From: Bacteroidales bacterium
Lineage (GTDB): Bacteria > Bacteroidota > Bacteroidia > Bacteroidales > 4484-276
Reading direction: 5' to 3'
Length of the DNA: 64,000 nt
NCBI GenBank assembly: GCA_014860585.1
Contig: JACZJL010000176.1
Span: 1 to 64,000 of the forward strand
Both the position numbers and the translations under genes were made by a program. The stretch's first letter is position 1. Every line of letters begins with the position of its first letter. The notes beneath the pieces were generated by a model. The model did not search any database and had not been told where the DNA came from. It saw nothing but the letters and a program-made list of their open reading frames with translations. This document shows, one piece after another, positions 27,876 to 38,279 of the stretch.

Positions 27876-28409
27876 AAAATTCTGATTATGGTTGCCTACT
27901 CTAATCGGTTTTCGGCTTCCCCGCTTTTTTAGTATAAGTTTCATGTAACTCCACATTCCGGTAATAAAGTATAATTTTAATCTATTTTAACTGATAACAA
28001 TACTCATGGTCTTTCTCATGCAATCCTAATCCCTGAATAAGCCTGATATTGTTGTGATGTATGATTGTATCCAATCAAATGCATCACTCCTTTCCGCGAG
28101 CATAAACTCTTTTATACCGGGATAAATCCAAACGATCAAGACTGGTTTTGAATGAAATCAATATTTGTAATAATCACACTGACTTGCAAGAGGAAAAAGA
28201 CAGTCAGGGAATTTATTTTCTCACTTCGTTTCGGTCATTCGAAATGACAGCAAAGCTCAGTGAAATGAAATAGAGGTCTCAAAAGTCAGTTTTTAATCCA
28301 GAACGTTGAAAATCATATTCAGGGTGTTTCCTGGCAGTCACTCAATAGAATTTTTTCCCTTGCAAAAGAGAAAAATAGTGATGTCACTCTTTGCATTGAA
28401 TGTTAAGCT
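27876..28409. repeat. Non-coding region with a dispersed MITE half-copy
   Basis: I see no gene. The stretch 28305-28336 (GTTGAAAATCATATTCAGGG...) repeats the right end of the MITE-like element at 16416-16446. An inverted copy lies at 29888-29918, so the two copies flank glyA head to head. The remaining bases hold no structure I can name. Confidence 0.65.
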
Positions 28410-29690
28410 TTAGTAAGCAAACAGCGGGAATTTCTCCATCATTTTGTTTACTTCAGCCTTTACTTCAATCAGTACATTTTCGTTTTCAATGTTGGAAATC
28501 ACCTTGTCAATGAATTCGACGATGGGTTGCATGTGTTCTTCCTTGAGACCCCGGGTGGTGATGGCCGGAGTTCCAATGCGCAGACCGGAGGTTTGGAACG
28601 GGCTGCGGCTGTCGAACGGAACCATGTTTTTGTTTACGGTGATGTCGGCTTTAACCAGTGTATCTTCCACTTTACGACCCGTAATATCGGGGAATTTGCT
28701 GCGCAGGTCGATCAGCATCAGGTGATTGTCTGTTCCGCCAGAAATGACATGGTATCCTTTTGCAACAAAAGCTTTTGCCATCACACTGGCATTTTTCTTT
28801 ACCTGGATAATGTAACCCATATACTCGTCTGTAAGCGCTTCGCCGTAAGCAACTGCTTTGGCGGCGATGACATGCTCGAGGGGTCCGCCCTGGATTCCCG
28901 GGAAAACGGCTGAGTTGATCAGGTCAGACATCATTTTCACTTCACCCTTTTTGGTAGTAAGTCCCCAGGGGTTTTCAAAGTCTTTTCCCATAAGGATCAT
29001 CCCGCCGCGGGGTCCGCGCAGGGTCTTGTGGGTGGTTGTGGTCACAACGTGGCAATGGGGTAAGGGATCATTGAGCACTCCTCTGGCAATAAGCCCGGCA
29101 GGGTGAGCAATGTCGGCCATAAGCAATGCACCTACCTTATCGGCTATAGTGCGCATACGTTCATAATCCCAGTCGCGGGAGTAAGCTGAAGCACCTGCAA
29201 TAATTAGCTTAGGATTGGTTTTAAGTGCGGTTTCTTCCATCTGGTCGTAATCCACCAGGCCAGTTTCTTTTAAAACTCCATAGGCAACAGGATTATAGAG
29301 AATTCCTGATGAGTTAACCGGTGAGCCGTGTGAGAGGTGTCCGCCATGAGAGAGGTCGAGACCCATAAAGGTATCTCCGGGTTTGAGACAAGCAAGGAAG
29401 ATGGCCATATTTGCCTGTGCGCCGGAGTGCGGCTGCACGTTGGCGTACTCGGCATTGAACAGCGCTTTGGCGCGGTCGATGGCCAGTTGCTCAGTCTGGT
29501 CAACCATTTCGCAACCACCGTAGTACCGTTTACCGGGATAGCCCTCAGCATACTTGTTGGTCATTACCGATCCCATCGCCTCAAGCACCTGTTCACTGAC
29601 AAAATTTTCAGATGCAATCAGCTCGATTCCATGCATTTGCCTTTCACGCTCCTGCCTGATAATATCAAAAACCTGCCTGTCTCTTTTCAT
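28410..29690 (-). CDS. glyA: Serine hydroxymethyltransferase
   Basis: I start at the ATG at 29690 ([18 protein letters not shown]), giving 426 residues, the usual length. The PLP-lysine motif [15 protein letters not shown] and the substrate-binding segments [10 protein letters not shown] and YPGKRYYGG are intact. It interconverts serine plus tetrahydrofolate with glycine plus methylene-tetrahydrofolate and supplies one-carbon units. It is flanked by inverted copies of a dispersed repeat. Confidence 0.97.
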   Translation of the reverse strand: MKRDRQVFDIIRQERERQMHGIELIASENFVSEQVLEAMGSVMTNKYAEGYPGKRYYGGCEMVDQTEQLAIDRAKALFNAEYANVQPHSGAQANMAIFLACLKPGDTFMGLDLSHGGHLSHGSPVNSSGILYNPVAYGVLKETGLVDYDQMEETALKTNPKLIIAGASAYSRDWDYERMRTIADKVGALLMADIAHPAGLIARGVLNDPLPHCHVVTTTTHKTLRGPRGGMILMGKDFENPWGLTTKKGEVKMMSDLINSAVFPGIQGGPLEHVIAAKAVAYGEALTDEYMGYIIQVKKNASVMAKAFVAKGYHVISGGTDNHLMLIDLRSKFPDITGRKVEDTLVKADITVNKNMVPFDSRSPFQTSGLRIGTPAITTRGLKEEHMQPIVEFIDKVISNIENENVLIEVKAEVNKMMEKFPLFAY

Positions 29691-29887
29691 GATTTTTTGA
29701 TTAAAATGTTGATTAAAATAGTTTTGTGTTTGTGATTTGGCGGCAAAATTAAGCATTTATTTACGATAATAAAGGGGTGATCATTTTAATAAGGGAGAGA
29801 TTTAGTCAAGGGTTTAGCGAAATTGGATGAGCTAATTTATCATGCATCGAATCAACGAATCCGGTTGAAAGCTGACAATAAGTATGC

Positions 29888-29918
29888 GCCAGAAAACACC
29901 CTGAATATGATTTTCAAC
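29888..29918 (-). repeat. Inverted MITE half-copy upstream of glyA
   Basis: GCCAGAAAACACCCTGAATA and the following TGATTTTCAAC are the reverse complement of the element at 28305-28336 and of the right end of the MITE-like element (16416-16446). Confidence 0.7.
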
Positions 29919-29962
29919 ATTAAGCGTCTTCTTGCTGAGACCTATTACTTCAACACAAGAGA

Positions 29963-30775
29963 TCAAAGTTTCTCCAGCATTCCCAAAATCAATCTGGTCA
30001 TCAGGGGTTCAGCTAGGCTGGCTGCATCAATTACGGCTTCGTGGGTGATCTTCTCTATCTTTCCTTCTACCCCGAGATCAGAAATCACGGAGATGGCAAA
30101 GCAGGGCAAACCGGTATGGCGGGCCACGATGGCTTCGGGTACGGTAGACATCCCGACAGCATCTGCGCCAATCTTATGGATGTAACGGTATTCAGCCGGT
30201 GTTTCGTAATTCGGACCTGTTACAGCGGCATACACCCCTTTCTGATAGCTGATGCCTCGTTCGAACGAAACTTCTTTTGCCAGAGCTATCAGCCGTTTGT
30301 TGTAAACTTCACTCATGTCAGGGAAACGAGGCCCCAGCCGATCGTCATTTGGACCGATCAAAGGGTTCTGGCCGGTGAGGTTGATGTGGTCCTCAATAAT
30401 CATGATATCGCCAACACTGAAATCGGGATTTGTTCCTCCACTGGCGTTGGAAAGGAAGAGATATTTAATTCCAAGCGCTGCCAGTACACGAATCGGGAAA
30501 GTAACTTCCTGCATCGAGTAGCCTTCGTAATAGTGAAAACGACCTTTTAAAGCGACAATATTTTTGCCTTTCACTGTGCCAAAAATCAACTGTCCCTGAT
30601 GCCCCTGAACCGTTGAAACAGGAAAGTGTGGAATCTCTTTGTAGGGTATTGTCTGCAGAATATCGATCTGGTTGGTGAAATTCCCTAACCCTGTACCAAG
30701 CACAATCCCGATTTCGGGTTTGATTGAAGTAAGTTGCCCGATAAAACGCTTAGTGTCCTGTATTTTCTCGTACAT
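29963..30775 (-). CDS. punA: Purine-nucleoside phosphorylase
   Basis: The 270-residue trimeric-type PNP shows the phosphate and purine sites: IGIVLGTGLGNF, GHQGQLIFGTVKGKNIVALKGR with FHYYEGY, and FLSNASGGTN. It splits inosine and guanosine into base and ribose-1-phosphate. It overlaps the end of lpxK by 26 bases and ends a five-gene operon (purE, pyrE, SRPBCC, lpxK, PNP). Confidence 0.95.
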   Translation of the reverse strand: MYEKIQDTKRFIGQLTSIKPEIGIVLGTGLGNFTNQIDILQTIPYKEIPHFPVSTVQGHQGQLIFGTVKGKNIVALKGRFHYYEGYSMQEVTFPIRVLAALGIKYLFLSNASGGTNPDFSVGDIMIIEDHINLTGQNPLIGPNDDRLGPRFPDMSEVYNKRLIALAKEVSFERGISYQKGVYAAVTGPNYETPAEYRYIHKIGADAVGMSTVPEAIVARHTGLPCFAISVISDLGVEGKIEKITHEAVIDAASLAEPLMTRLILGMLEKL

Positions 30776-31817
30776 ATTTTCTTATTTGGTCATTAAAATC
30801 TTTCCTGTATTCATTGTGAATTTTAGTCTCTATCGGTAAATAAAAGACGGGCAGGTCAGCCAGTTGAGGCGGTAACTTGGGATAAGCCAGCCTTGCAGCA
30901 TCTTTTTCGGTGGTGATTATGATTTTCACTTTTGCAAAAAGGTTGTTGAAACGCTCCCGTATATAGTCCAGGTCTTTTTCTGAGTAGGTATGATGATCGC
31001 TGAAATGAAGGTGCTCAAGGTTGTTCACAAACTTTGAAACATGGTCTAACAAGGGATAGATGTTTTCGATACCCGCAAATAGTAGTGCCGAACTGAACTT
31101 CTCAGGTAAGCTGGCGTGATGCAGTCCCGGCAGAGGTGTCAACATACCGGAGGTGATGTAAGAAAACAATAGTTTCTGATGAGGCTTAGGATTAATGAGC
31201 CCGGCAATACGACGCACCGTGAGGGGTGAGAGTGGTTTCGGGGTTTTTGTTATAATGATGACGTCGGCCCTTGTATATCCACCTTTGAACTCACGCAGAT
31301 TCCCCACAGGCAAAATATGATTTTCGGGATAAAGGCGATGATAATCAGTTAGGAGGATGGATAAACCCGGTTTGACTGACCTGTGCTGGAATGCATCGTC
31401 AAGGAGTACGACCTCTGTTTCGGGAAAACGTTTCTTTATTTCCTTAATCCCATGTACCCTGTCTTCGTCAACGGCAACTATGACATGCCTGAATTTACGA
31501 CTGATTTGTAGCGCCTCATCGCCAATATCGGCTACGGTCGAATCCTGATCAGCCAGATAAAAACCCTTTGAGTGTCGCTTGTAGCCCCTGCTCAGTGTCG
31601 CAATTTTATAGTCATTCCCAAGCAAACGGATCAGGTATTCCACTTGCGGTGTTTTTCCGGTTCCACCGTAAGAAAGATTACCAACTGAAATCACAGGAAA
31701 ATCAAATTCGGTTACTTTTAAAACTCCCCAGTCATAGAGCTTGTTACGCACATGCATAACCACACCGTACAGCAGTCCGAAGGGGTATAAAAATAACCTG
31801 AAAATGTTCACAATCAA
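30750..31817 (-). CDS. lpxK: Tetraacyldisaccharide 4'-kinase
   Basis: This 355-residue protein has the LpxK P-loop form SVGNLSYGGTGKTPQVEYLI (near residues 42-62), the N-terminal membrane-associating helix, and VVLLDDAFQHRSV. It phosphorylates lipid A disaccharide at the 4' position at the inner membrane. The organism therefore makes a lipid A outer membrane. Confidence 0.96.
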   Translation of the reverse strand: MIVNIFRLFLYPFGLLYGVVMHVRNKLYDWGVLKVTEFDFPVISVGNLSYGGTGKTPQVEYLIRLLGNDYKIATLSRGYKRHSKGFYLADQDSTVADIGDEALQISRKFRHVIVAVDEDRVHGIKEIKKRFPETEVVLLDDAFQHRSVKPGLSILLTDYHRLYPENHILPVGNLREFKGGYTRADVIIITKTPKPLSPLTVRRIAGLINPKPHQKLLFSYITSGMLTPLPGLHHASLPEKFSSALLFAGIENIYPLLDHVSKFVNNLEHLHFSDHHTYSEKDLDYIRERFNNLFAKVKIIITTEKDAARLAYPKLPPQLADLPVFYLPIETKIHNEYRKDFNDQIRKYVRENTGH

Positions 31818-31852
31818 CCAGTGTTAAATGAATATTACAACATCTTTTGTAT

Positions 31853-32281
31853 TCAACAATCGCTCTGTTTTTCTGCAGTTTCGGAAAGATGGCTTTTAAG
31901 GTTTTCAGTTAACATATTTACAAAATTGGTCAATGGCCTTTTTACCATCATTTCAACGAGTGGATTAACTTCAGTCTGTATCTCAAAATAGCCGCTAAGC
32001 TTCCCATCAATGGTTTCTCTAAAACGAAAGACAAGGGTAAAATCCACCCTCGAGTCAGCTGTAGCGATGAATTCGTATTCAGACTCCGGGTTTACAAACC
32101 CTTTTTCCATGCTCAATGTGCCAAGATTTTTGATGTAGAAGGAACAATGATATTTGTCTGATTTCCATTGCTCGACCTCTGCAGGCATGATCAGATGCAG
32201 ATGACCGATCTCACCGAAAAACCTGTGCAACTCATTTTTGTTGGTTTGAAAAACCAGAGCATCAGCAGTAAATTTAACCAT
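31853..32281 (-). CDS. SRPBCC-fold protein
   Basis: This 142-residue protein has the strand-helix layout of the START/SRPBCC superfamily (FTADALVFQTNKNELHRFFGEIGHLHLIMP... and a long C-terminal helix ending in MLTENLKSHL). It sits 3 bases after the pyrE stop inside the purine/pyrimidine operon. Such proteins bind hydrophobic ligands or act as polyketide cyclase-like enzymes; the ligand is unknown. Confidence 0.75.
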   Translation of the reverse strand: MVKFTADALVFQTNKNELHRFFGEIGHLHLIMPAEVEQWKSDKYHCSFYIKNLGTLSMEKGFVNPESEYEFIATADSRVDFTLVFRFRETIDGKLSGYFEIQTEVNPLVEMMVKRPLTNFVNMLTENLKSHLSETAEKQSDC

Positions 32282-32284
32282 AAT

Positions 32285-32938
32285 TTATTCTTTTCCGTTT
32301 GACAGCCATTTTTCGGGCGCCTCCCGCCATTTTTTCAGCGTATCGATTTCAGATTCTCTGATGTAATTGTTTTCAAGTGCATTATTAATCAAAAAATCAT
32401 AATCGGTCAGTGTGATCATTTTACTGTCGGCCTCCTGAAATTTTTCGTCTGCAACATAAAATCCATACGAAAAAATGGCCAGAAGCCCTTTCACAACTGC
32501 GCCTTTTTGCTTTACAGCTTTCACTGCATCCAAACTGCTGCCGCCGGTCGAAATCAGATCTTCGATCATCACCACGCTTTGGCCTGACTCAATCACACCT
32601 TCAATTTGGTTGGTCAGGCCGTGTTCCTTTTTACTGGTTCTTACATAAGCAAAAGGTAACCCCAGATCCTGTGCAACCAGCACACCATGCGGAATTCCAC
32701 CGGTAGCCACGCCGGCAATCACATCCACATTGCCAAATTCATCTTTTACAATATTGCTTAATTGTTGCCTGATAAAAGTCCTGATGGCAGGGTAGGAGAG
32801 GGTGATCCTGTTGTCGCAGTAAATTGGCGATTTTAATCCTGAAGCCCAGGTAAAAGGCTCTTTGACATTGATTTTTACTGCTTTCACTTTGAGCAGCAGT
32901 TCGGCCATTTTATTGGCAATTTCTTCTTTATAAATCAT
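32285..32938 (-). CDS. pyrE: Orotate phosphoribosyltransferase
   Basis: The 217-residue enzyme carries the PRPP-binding motif VVMIEDLISTGGSSLDAV and the orotate-side segments FTWASGLKSPIYCDNR and RTSKKEHGL. It makes OMP from orotate and PRPP in pyrimidine synthesis. It lies between purE (23 bases upstream) and the SRPBCC gene. Confidence 0.96.
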   Translation of the reverse strand: MIYKEEIANKMAELLLKVKAVKINVKEPFTWASGLKSPIYCDNRITLSYPAIRTFIRQQLSNIVKDEFGNVDVIAGVATGGIPHGVLVAQDLGLPFAYVRTSKKEHGLTNQIEGVIESGQSVVMIEDLISTGGSSLDAVKAVKQKGAVVKGLLAIFSYGFYVADEKFQEADSKMITLTDYDFLINNALENNYIRESEIDTLKKWREAPEKWLSNGKE

Positions 32939-32961
32939 TTTAGAGAGGTTGGGTAAAGGGT

Positions 32962-33465
32962 TTAAACCTTAAAATCATATTTCACATCGGCCAATTCTTT
33001 GTTGGCTTTAATCACTTTTTCTTTCAGATTTTCTTTGTAAACCACCAGGCGCTCATAAAGTTTCAGGTCAGCCGTCGAGAGAATCTGGGCTGCAAGGATA
33101 GCTGCATTACCGGCGCCGTTAATGGCAACTGTTGCAACCGGGATGCCCGGAGGCATCTGGACGATGGCCAGCAGTGCATCAAGACCGTCGAGGGAGGCTT
33201 TTACCGGTACACCGATCACCGGTATGGGCGTCATGGCAGCAATTACCCCGGGAAGATGAGCAGCCATGCCGGCGCCTGCTATGATTACCCTTACGCCACG
33301 GTTGTATGCAGAGCGGGCAAATGCTTCGACTTTTTCAGGAGTACGATGTGCCGAAAGCGCATTCATTTCGAATGGGATTTTCAGTTCATTTAAAATCTTG
33401 GCAGCACCTTCCATAATTGGTAAATCAGAAGTGCTCCCCATGATGATACTTACTTTTGGTTCCAT
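32962..33465 (-). CDS. purE: N5-carboxyaminoimidazole ribonucleotide mutase
   Basis: The 167-residue protein shows the PurE core: [31 protein letters not shown] and [16 protein letters not shown]. It converts N5-CAIR to CAIR in purine synthesis. It is the first gene of the minus-strand operon and is divergent from hpt. Confidence 0.96.
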   Translation of the reverse strand: MEPKVSIIMGSTSDLPIMEGAAKILNELKIPFEMNALSAHRTPEKVEAFARSAYNRGVRVIIAGAGMAAHLPGVIAAMTPIPVIGVPVKASLDGLDALLAIVQMPPGIPVATVAINGAGNAAILAAQILSTADLKLYERLVVYKENLKEKVIKANKELADVKYDFKV

Positions 33466-33514
33466 ATTTTTAAATTGTTAATGTTAGTCATATAGCGGGC
33501 AAATTTAATATTAA

Positions 33515-33548
33515 TTGCCACACCGCTTTCCATTTTCCAGTATCTTTG
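33515..33548 (+). promoter_or_regulatory. Promoter of the hpt-obg operon
   Basis: TATCTTTG at 33541-33548 matches the -7 consensus and TTG at 33515-33517 can serve as the -33 element (23-base spacer). The hpt start codon is 16 bases downstream, which implies a very short leader. Confidence 0.5.
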
Positions 33549-33564
33549 CCCAAAAATTGAGTGC

Positions 33565-34116
33565 ATGTCCGAAAAACTAAAAATCATAAAAGTTCATGAC
33601 AAACATTTTGAACTTTTCATTTCCTCCGAAACCATCCAAAAAACCATTGATGATCTTGCAAATCGTATCAATCGCGATCTTGAAGGGAAGAACCCGTTGT
33701 TCCTTGTTGTACTGAACGGCGCATTCATATTTGCTGCGGATCTTTTTAAGCGGATGAAAACTGATTGCCAGGTCTCATTTGTTAAACTCTCGAGTTACAT
33801 GGGGACCGAAACCACCAGTGTTGTGCGGGAACTGATCGGGTTGGATGAGGTGCTCAGAGGGCGGACTGTGGTAATTGTAGAAGATATCATCGACACGGGG
33901 ATAACGATGGCCGAAACCATGAGTAAACTCAGGAAACTCGAAGCCGCGGAGGTGAAGCTGGCTACGTTGCTTTTCAAACCCAACGCATTTAAAAAAGACT
34001 TTTTTATTGATTATGTTGGGATTGAAATTCCGAATGACTTTATTGTTGGATACGGTCTCGATTATGATGGTTTTGGCCGCAATTATCCGGACATTTACAA
34101 AATTATTCAAGACTGA
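33565..34116 (+). CDS. hpt: Hypoxanthine phosphoribosyltransferase
   Basis: The 183-residue enzyme has the PRPP motif [14 protein letters not shown] and the purine-binding C-terminal segment [23 protein letters not shown]. It salvages hypoxanthine and guanine to IMP and GMP. Its stop overlaps the obg start by one base (TGATG), so the genes are translationally coupled. Confidence 0.96.
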   Translation: MSEKLKIIKVHDKHFELFISSETIQKTIDDLANRINRDLEGKNPLFLVVLNGAFIFAADLFKRMKTDCQVSFVKLSSYMGTETTSVVRELIGLDEVLRGRTVVIVEDIIDTGITMAETMSKLRKLEAAEVKLATLLFKPNAFKKDFFIDYVGIEIPNDFIVGYGLDYDGFGRNYPDIYKIIQD

Positions 34117-35114
34117 TGAGCTCTTCGAATTTCGTTGATTATGTAAAGATTTTCTGCCGGTCAGGCCATGGTGGCAAAGGCTCTGCACACTTTCACCGTT
34201 CGCGTACCAACCCTCGCGGCGGCCCTGATGGCGGTGATGGCGGACGGGGTGGTCATGTGATACTCAAAGGCAACCAGCAGTTATGGACTTTGCTCCATTT
34301 GAAATACACCAAACATGTGATGGCTGACCGTGGTGGTGATGGAGGAGACCAGTTGAAAAGCGGCGCTTTTGGTAAAGATGTGATCCTCGAAGTTCCATTG
34401 GGAACTGTGGCCCGCGATGTTGAAACAGGGGAGATTGATTTTGAAATCACTCAGCATGATGAAGAAAGAATTCTTGTGCCCGGAGGCAGGGGCGGGCTTG
34501 GCAACGATCATTTCAAGTCGGCAACCCACCAGGCCCCCAAGTATGCACAACCGGGTGAAGATGGACAGGAAACATGGAAAATTCTCGAATTGAAGTTGCT
34601 TGCCGATGTCGGTTTGGTGGGATTCCCCAATGCCGGGAAATCAACCCTGCTGTCAGTAGTTTCGGCGGCAAAACCTGAAATTGCCGATTATCCTTTTACA
34701 ACCCTGAAACCCAACCTGGGAATGGTTAGCTACCGCGATCACAAATCCTTTGTTATGGCTGACATCCCCGGAATCATTGAGGGCGCTCACGAAGGCAAAG
34801 GGCTCGGACTACGATTTCTCAGGCACATCGAACGGAATTCGATTCTGCTTTTTGTGATCCCTGCCGATTCGAAAGATATTAAAAAAGAATACCGCATTCT
34901 GCTCAACGAACTTAAACAGTTTAACCCCGAATTACTTGACAAATCCCGAATTCTTGCCATTTCCAAATCCGACCTGCTCGACGAAGAACTTACCCGTGCA
35001 GTAAAAAAAGAGTTGCCGCGTGTCCCTCATGTGTTCATTTCATCGGTCACACAGCAGGGTTTACTTCATCTCAAGGATATGATCTGGAAGGAGTTGAATC
35101 CCGAAATGCTTTAG
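34116..35114 (+). CDS. obg: Obg-family GTPase (ribosome assembly)
   Basis: The 332-residue protein has the glycine-rich Obg fold at residues 1-160 ([27 protein letters not shown]) and the G domain with G1 [15 protein letters not shown]3 DIPG and G4-like SKSD. Obg assists large-subunit assembly and growth control. It lacks a long C-terminal extension. Confidence 0.97.
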   Translation: MSSSNFVDYVKIFCRSGHGGKGSAHFHRSRTNPRGGPDGGDGGRGGHVILKGNQQLWTLLHLKYTKHVMADRGGDGGDQLKSGAFGKDVILEVPLGTVARDVETGEIDFEITQHDEERILVPGGRGGLGNDHFKSATHQAPKYAQPGEDGQETWKILELKLLADVGLVGFPNAGKSTLLSVVSAAKPEIADYPFTTLKPNLGMVSYRDHKSFVMADIPGIIEGAHEGKGLGLRFLRHIERNSILLFVIPADSKDIKKEYRILLNELKQFNPELLDKSRILAISKSDLLDEELTRAVKKELPRVPHVFISSVTQQGLLHLKDMIWKELNPEML

Positions 35115-35125
35115 CTGCTGCCCAA

Positions 35126-35695
35126 ATGGTTATTGATCTGCTAAATAAAATTGACACCTGGCTGTTTCTCCTGTTAAATGGGTTGCACAATCCTTTTTTC
35201 GACGAATTGATGTTTTGGATCAGCTACAAGTACACCTGGATTCCGCTCTATGCATTTCTTTTGTTTCTTCTTGCCAGGAAATATAAAATCAATGCACTCT
35301 GGCTTTTGCTTTTTGTTGCACTACTCATTACTTTCAGTGATCAGGTCAGCGTTTTTGTTAAAAACTATTTCGAGCGACTGCGACCATGTCACAACAGTGA
35401 GTTGGAATTACTGATCCATTCGGTCAGGGGCAAATGCGGCGGTAAGTATGGATTTGTGTCATCTCATGCCGCCAATTCGTTTGGGCTGGTGGTTTTTCTC
35501 CTGCCATTTCTTAAAAGCTACTGGAAGTACTTTTCCATATCGTTAATTTTATGGGCAGCCATTGTATCTTATTCCCGCATTTACCTTGGCGTGCACTATC
35601 CCGGCGATGTTGCCGGCGGAGCTGTTTTGGGAGCTTCTGCTGCGATCATTTTTTTAAAAATCTATTTCCTTCTTTTCAAAAATCAAAAAACCTAA
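35126..35695 (+). CDS. PAP2-family phosphatase
   Basis: This 189-residue membrane protein has the acid-phosphatase triad: KNYFERLRPCH (Lys and Arg-Pro), SSHAANSFG (in place of the usual PSGH, keeping the His) and SRIYLGVHYPGDV. Members act on lipid phosphates such as undecaprenyl pyrophosphate or PgpB substrates at the membrane. It follows obg by 11 bases. Confidence 0.9.
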   Translation: MVIDLLNKIDTWLFLLLNGLHNPFFDELMFWISYKYTWIPLYAFLLFLLARKYKINALWLLLFVALLITFSDQVSVFVKNYFERLRPCHNSELELLIHSVRGKCGGKYGFVSSHAANSFGLVVFLLPFLKSYWKYFSISLILWAAIVSYSRIYLGVHYPGDVAGGAVLGASAAIIFLKIYFLLFKNQKT

Positions 35696-35751
35696 CTATT
35701 TCTTCCTGCTTCGTTGTACCAACTGCTGATGGCCAATTTCTCTTTCTGGTT

Positions 35752-36765
35752 TTACCTCGCCGGTTTGTACTTCGACTTTTTGAAAATCAATTGCATATCA
35801 TTATTCCCGATCAGCTCCTGCAGCGTTACCTGACGATTGTTATTCATATAACTCCTTACGATTTGCCAGCCTAACCATTCGCCTATCCGTGCCGGTGATT
35901 GCTGTCCGAATTGTGTTGTAAATGGTCCGTCAGTAAAAAATTTTCTCATTGAGCCGGCATCTGAAGTATAGAGTAATTCATTTTGCACCATAAATGACCA
36001 GATGTTGCTCTCGTTGGCGAAGCACCACCTGAGTTTTTCCTCAGGGAAACCTATCTTGATATGATCAGGTAAATCTGGCATCATGGCATCCAGGTAATAC
36101 AAATGTTTGCCATTGCTGATCATTCGTTCAAGGATATTTTCACCCGGTACTTTGATGAAATGGTAATAGTAGAAATCATACATCCCGTCCCTGACAATGT
36201 AATCACGGTTCATCCTGTCGATTTTGTAAAGCGGAAACCTGAACTTACGGTATTGCTCAATATCTGATCCCAGGTACATATCCAACGCAATGATCATGTG
36301 CTTGTCGAAAAACTGAACCGGAAGTTCATACATCAGCCCGGATACATAAGTGGAGATGTTTGTGAGTTCTTTTTCAGGAAAATAGAATTGGAAGTGTTTA
36401 AATGCTTCAGTAAATCCTTCTTCGATCACCTTCATGTCAGGATAGGATTTTGATACAAGCCCGAATAACTCAATATTGGCAGGTTCAGTAATAAACTGAT
36501 GCAGTTGAATGATATTTAGCGTGTCGTCGAGATCAACATTAAGAAAGACCTGAAACTGAGGTGCAATGGCTTTAAGTCCGGCTTTAAGCGAGTCGGGTTT
36601 TATGGCAAAAAGTGCCTGTTCGTAGCGTTTAATCTGTACCGGTTCTATTTCGATGCTTCGTGTATCAATTTCCAGATTCCTTTTTTGCCCTCCTGTGCAG
36701 GCAGCAAGCGTGAGCAACGATATTAGAACGAAGGCGAAATTCAATTCTTTAAATCTCATTATCAT
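35752..36765 (-). CDS. gldB: Gliding motility lipoprotein GldB-like
   Basis: The 337-residue lipoprotein (signal ending LISLLTLAAC) matches GldB in length and in segments such as YVSGLMYELPVQFFDKHMIIALDMYLGSDIEQYR and RIGEWLGWQIVRSYM. GldB is needed for gliding motility and linked to type IX secretion in flavobacteria, and close homologues are also found in non-gliding Bacteroidota. The nearness to nadE repeats the known gldB-nadE linkage. ATG 36759 is an alternative start. Confidence 0.85.
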   Translation of the reverse strand: MIMRFKELNFAFVLISLLTLAACTGGQKRNLEIDTRSIEIEPVQIKRYEQALFAIKPDSLKAGLKAIAPQFQVFLNVDLDDTLNIIQLHQFITEPANIELFGLVSKSYPDMKVIEEGFTEAFKHFQFYFPEKELTNISTYVSGLMYELPVQFFDKHMIIALDMYLGSDIEQYRKFRFPLYKIDRMNRDYIVRDGMYDFYYYHFIKVPGENILERMISNGKHLYYLDAMMPDLPDHIKIGFPEEKLRWCFANESNIWSFMVQNELLYTSDAGSMRKFFTDGPFTTQFGQQSPARIGEWLGWQIVRSYMNNNRQVTLQELIGNNDMQLIFKKSKYKPAR

Positions 36766-36779
36766 GATGGTAAAATAAA

Positions 36780-36810
36780 AAATGTCAATGTTTAGGCAAC
36801 ATTGACATTT
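36780..36810 (-). terminator. Terminator after the porin-like gene
   Basis: AAATGTCAATGTT pairs with AACATTGACATTT around a five-base loop (13 bp stem), followed on the minus strand by a T-run. It lies between the porin stop (36843) and the gldB start (36765). Confidence 0.75.
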
Positions 36811-36842
36811 TACGAAATAATCCTTGCTTTATTTTTCAGGGC

Positions 36843-37454
36843 TTACAAAATTTTCCAGCCCAATGATACAGCAAACATGTTGTTCTTGGAATTAAAATCG
36901 AATTCCTCCACGGTTGTGATGATGTCATTCAATCCAAATTGATAGCGCACATCAAGTGTGAACATTAAAATATCCACTCCGCCGCCAACATTAAAACCCC
37001 ACACCAAATCTTCGATGTCAGCACTTGTGATGGGGTTGATAAAACTATCCCCATCAGTAGTCGAAACGGTGGTTTCTGTGACTATGGAAGCTGAAGGGCC
37101 AGCCAGTATCCTGATATTACCCAATCCCAGGTTGATGATTCTCCAACCTAAAATAAGGGGAATTTCAATGGATTTCATGTCAACTTCCTGTTTGATGCCT
37201 TTACCAACTCCAATCTGAGGTTTGGAAAAAGTTCCCCCTAAGGTCAGCCAGTTCACTTCGGGTTGAATGTAGATTTTCGTACCAAACCGTGCAAAAGCGC
37301 CAAACTGGAAATTGTTTGACAAATCGCTTGACACATCATCAAGGTCTGTCGTAAGTTTTGATGTGTTGTAACCAATCTTTGGCCCAAATGAAAATTGACC
37401 AAAAACGAAACTTGCAGATAGTGTCAGCAAAAAGATCAATGATAATTTTTTCAT
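36843..37454 (-). CDS. Outer-membrane beta-barrel protein (porin/PorT type)
   Basis: I start at the ATG at 37454 (MKKLSLIFLLTLSASFVFGQ), giving 203 residues with a signal peptide. Alternating strands (FSFGPKIGYNTSKL, FQFGAFARFGTKIYIQPEVNW) and a terminal aromatic-rich strand mark a small barrel of the outer-membrane-beta-barrel family common in Bacteroidota. Transported substrate unknown. It is divergent from a second barrel gene. Confidence 0.8.
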   Translation of the reverse strand: MKKLSLIFLLTLSASFVFGQFSFGPKIGYNTSKLTTDLDDVSSDLSNNFQFGAFARFGTKIYIQPEVNWLTLGGTFSKPQIGVGKGIKQEVDMKSIEIPLILGWRIINLGLGNIRILAGPSASIVTETTVSTTDGDSFINPITSADIEDLVWGFNVGGGVDILMFTLDVRYQFGLNDIITTVEEFDFNSKNNMFAVSLGWKIL

Positions 37455-37574
37455 GGGATTAAAATTATGAGATTTATAATTAAAACTTAGGCAAAAGTAA
37501 AAAGATTTAGAATGCTGCAATGATCAAATTCATATTGTTTGATTATTTTTGCCCGAACTTAATTAAAACGTCCG

Positions 37575-38270
37575 ATGTTGAAGAAATCATTATTTACGAT
37601 GGCCCTTTTGTTAATCCTCATTCAGCCAACGGTTTATTCACAGGCTAAACCCTTCAGATTTGGCTTGAGAGTAGCCCCTACAGTTGATTGGCTCTCACCA
37701 AGCAGTGAAGGATATGAAAATGATGGCGCTGCATTTGGCTTCAACTGGGGTTTTATGAGCGACATTACCCTTACGGATAATTATTATTTTTCAACAGGAT
37801 TTGGTATTCAACATTTTAACGGGAAATTGCAATTTGAATATCAGGAGGTGTTGGATGGAAATACTGAACCGACCTCCGGTATGCTCAGCCGCAAATATAT
37901 TTTGAGGTACGTTGAAGTGCCTCTTTTGATAAAGATGAAAACCAACAAATTCGACAATATTCAGTATTTTGGACAAATAGGATTTGGATTGGGATTAAAT
38001 GTCAAGGCAACTGCCAAAGATACATTTACTTATTCCGGTGGAAGCTCAACAGGTGAAAGTGACATCTCAGATGAGATTGTATTTTTGCGTGGCTCATGGG
38101 CACTTGGAGGGGGATTGGAATATTATCTTGATGAATCAACTTCTCTATTGGTCGGATTGACCTTTTCCAATGGCATTTCCAACATTCTGAAAGATAACAA
38201 TCCGGTGACCGGCATTGAGCAAAAAGCTGTTCCAAATTATTTTGAGCTGACTTTGGGCATATTTTTTTAA
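37575..38270 (+). CDS. PorT-family outer-membrane beta-barrel protein
   Basis: This 231-residue protein has a signal peptide ending near residue 22 (VYSQ) and then barrel strands typical of PorT-like proteins (RFGLRVAPTVDWLSP, YYFSTGFGIQHFNGKL, ILRYVEVPLLIKMKT, NYFELTLGIFF). PorT in Porphyromonas takes part in type IX secretion; at this distance only the barrel family can be claimed. It is 9 bases upstream of nadE, so the two are probably one transcript. Confidence 0.8.
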   Translation: MLKKSLFTMALLLILIQPTVYSQAKPFRFGLRVAPTVDWLSPSSEGYENDGAAFGFNWGFMSDITLTDNYYFSTGFGIQHFNGKLQFEYQEVLDGNTEPTSGMLSRKYILRYVEVPLLIKMKTNKFDNIQYFGQIGFGLGLNVKATAKDTFTYSGGSSTGESDISDEIVFLRGSWALGGGLEYYLDESTSLLVGLTFSNGISNILKDNNPVTGIEQKAVPNYFELTLGIFF

Positions 38271-38279
38271 AAACATACC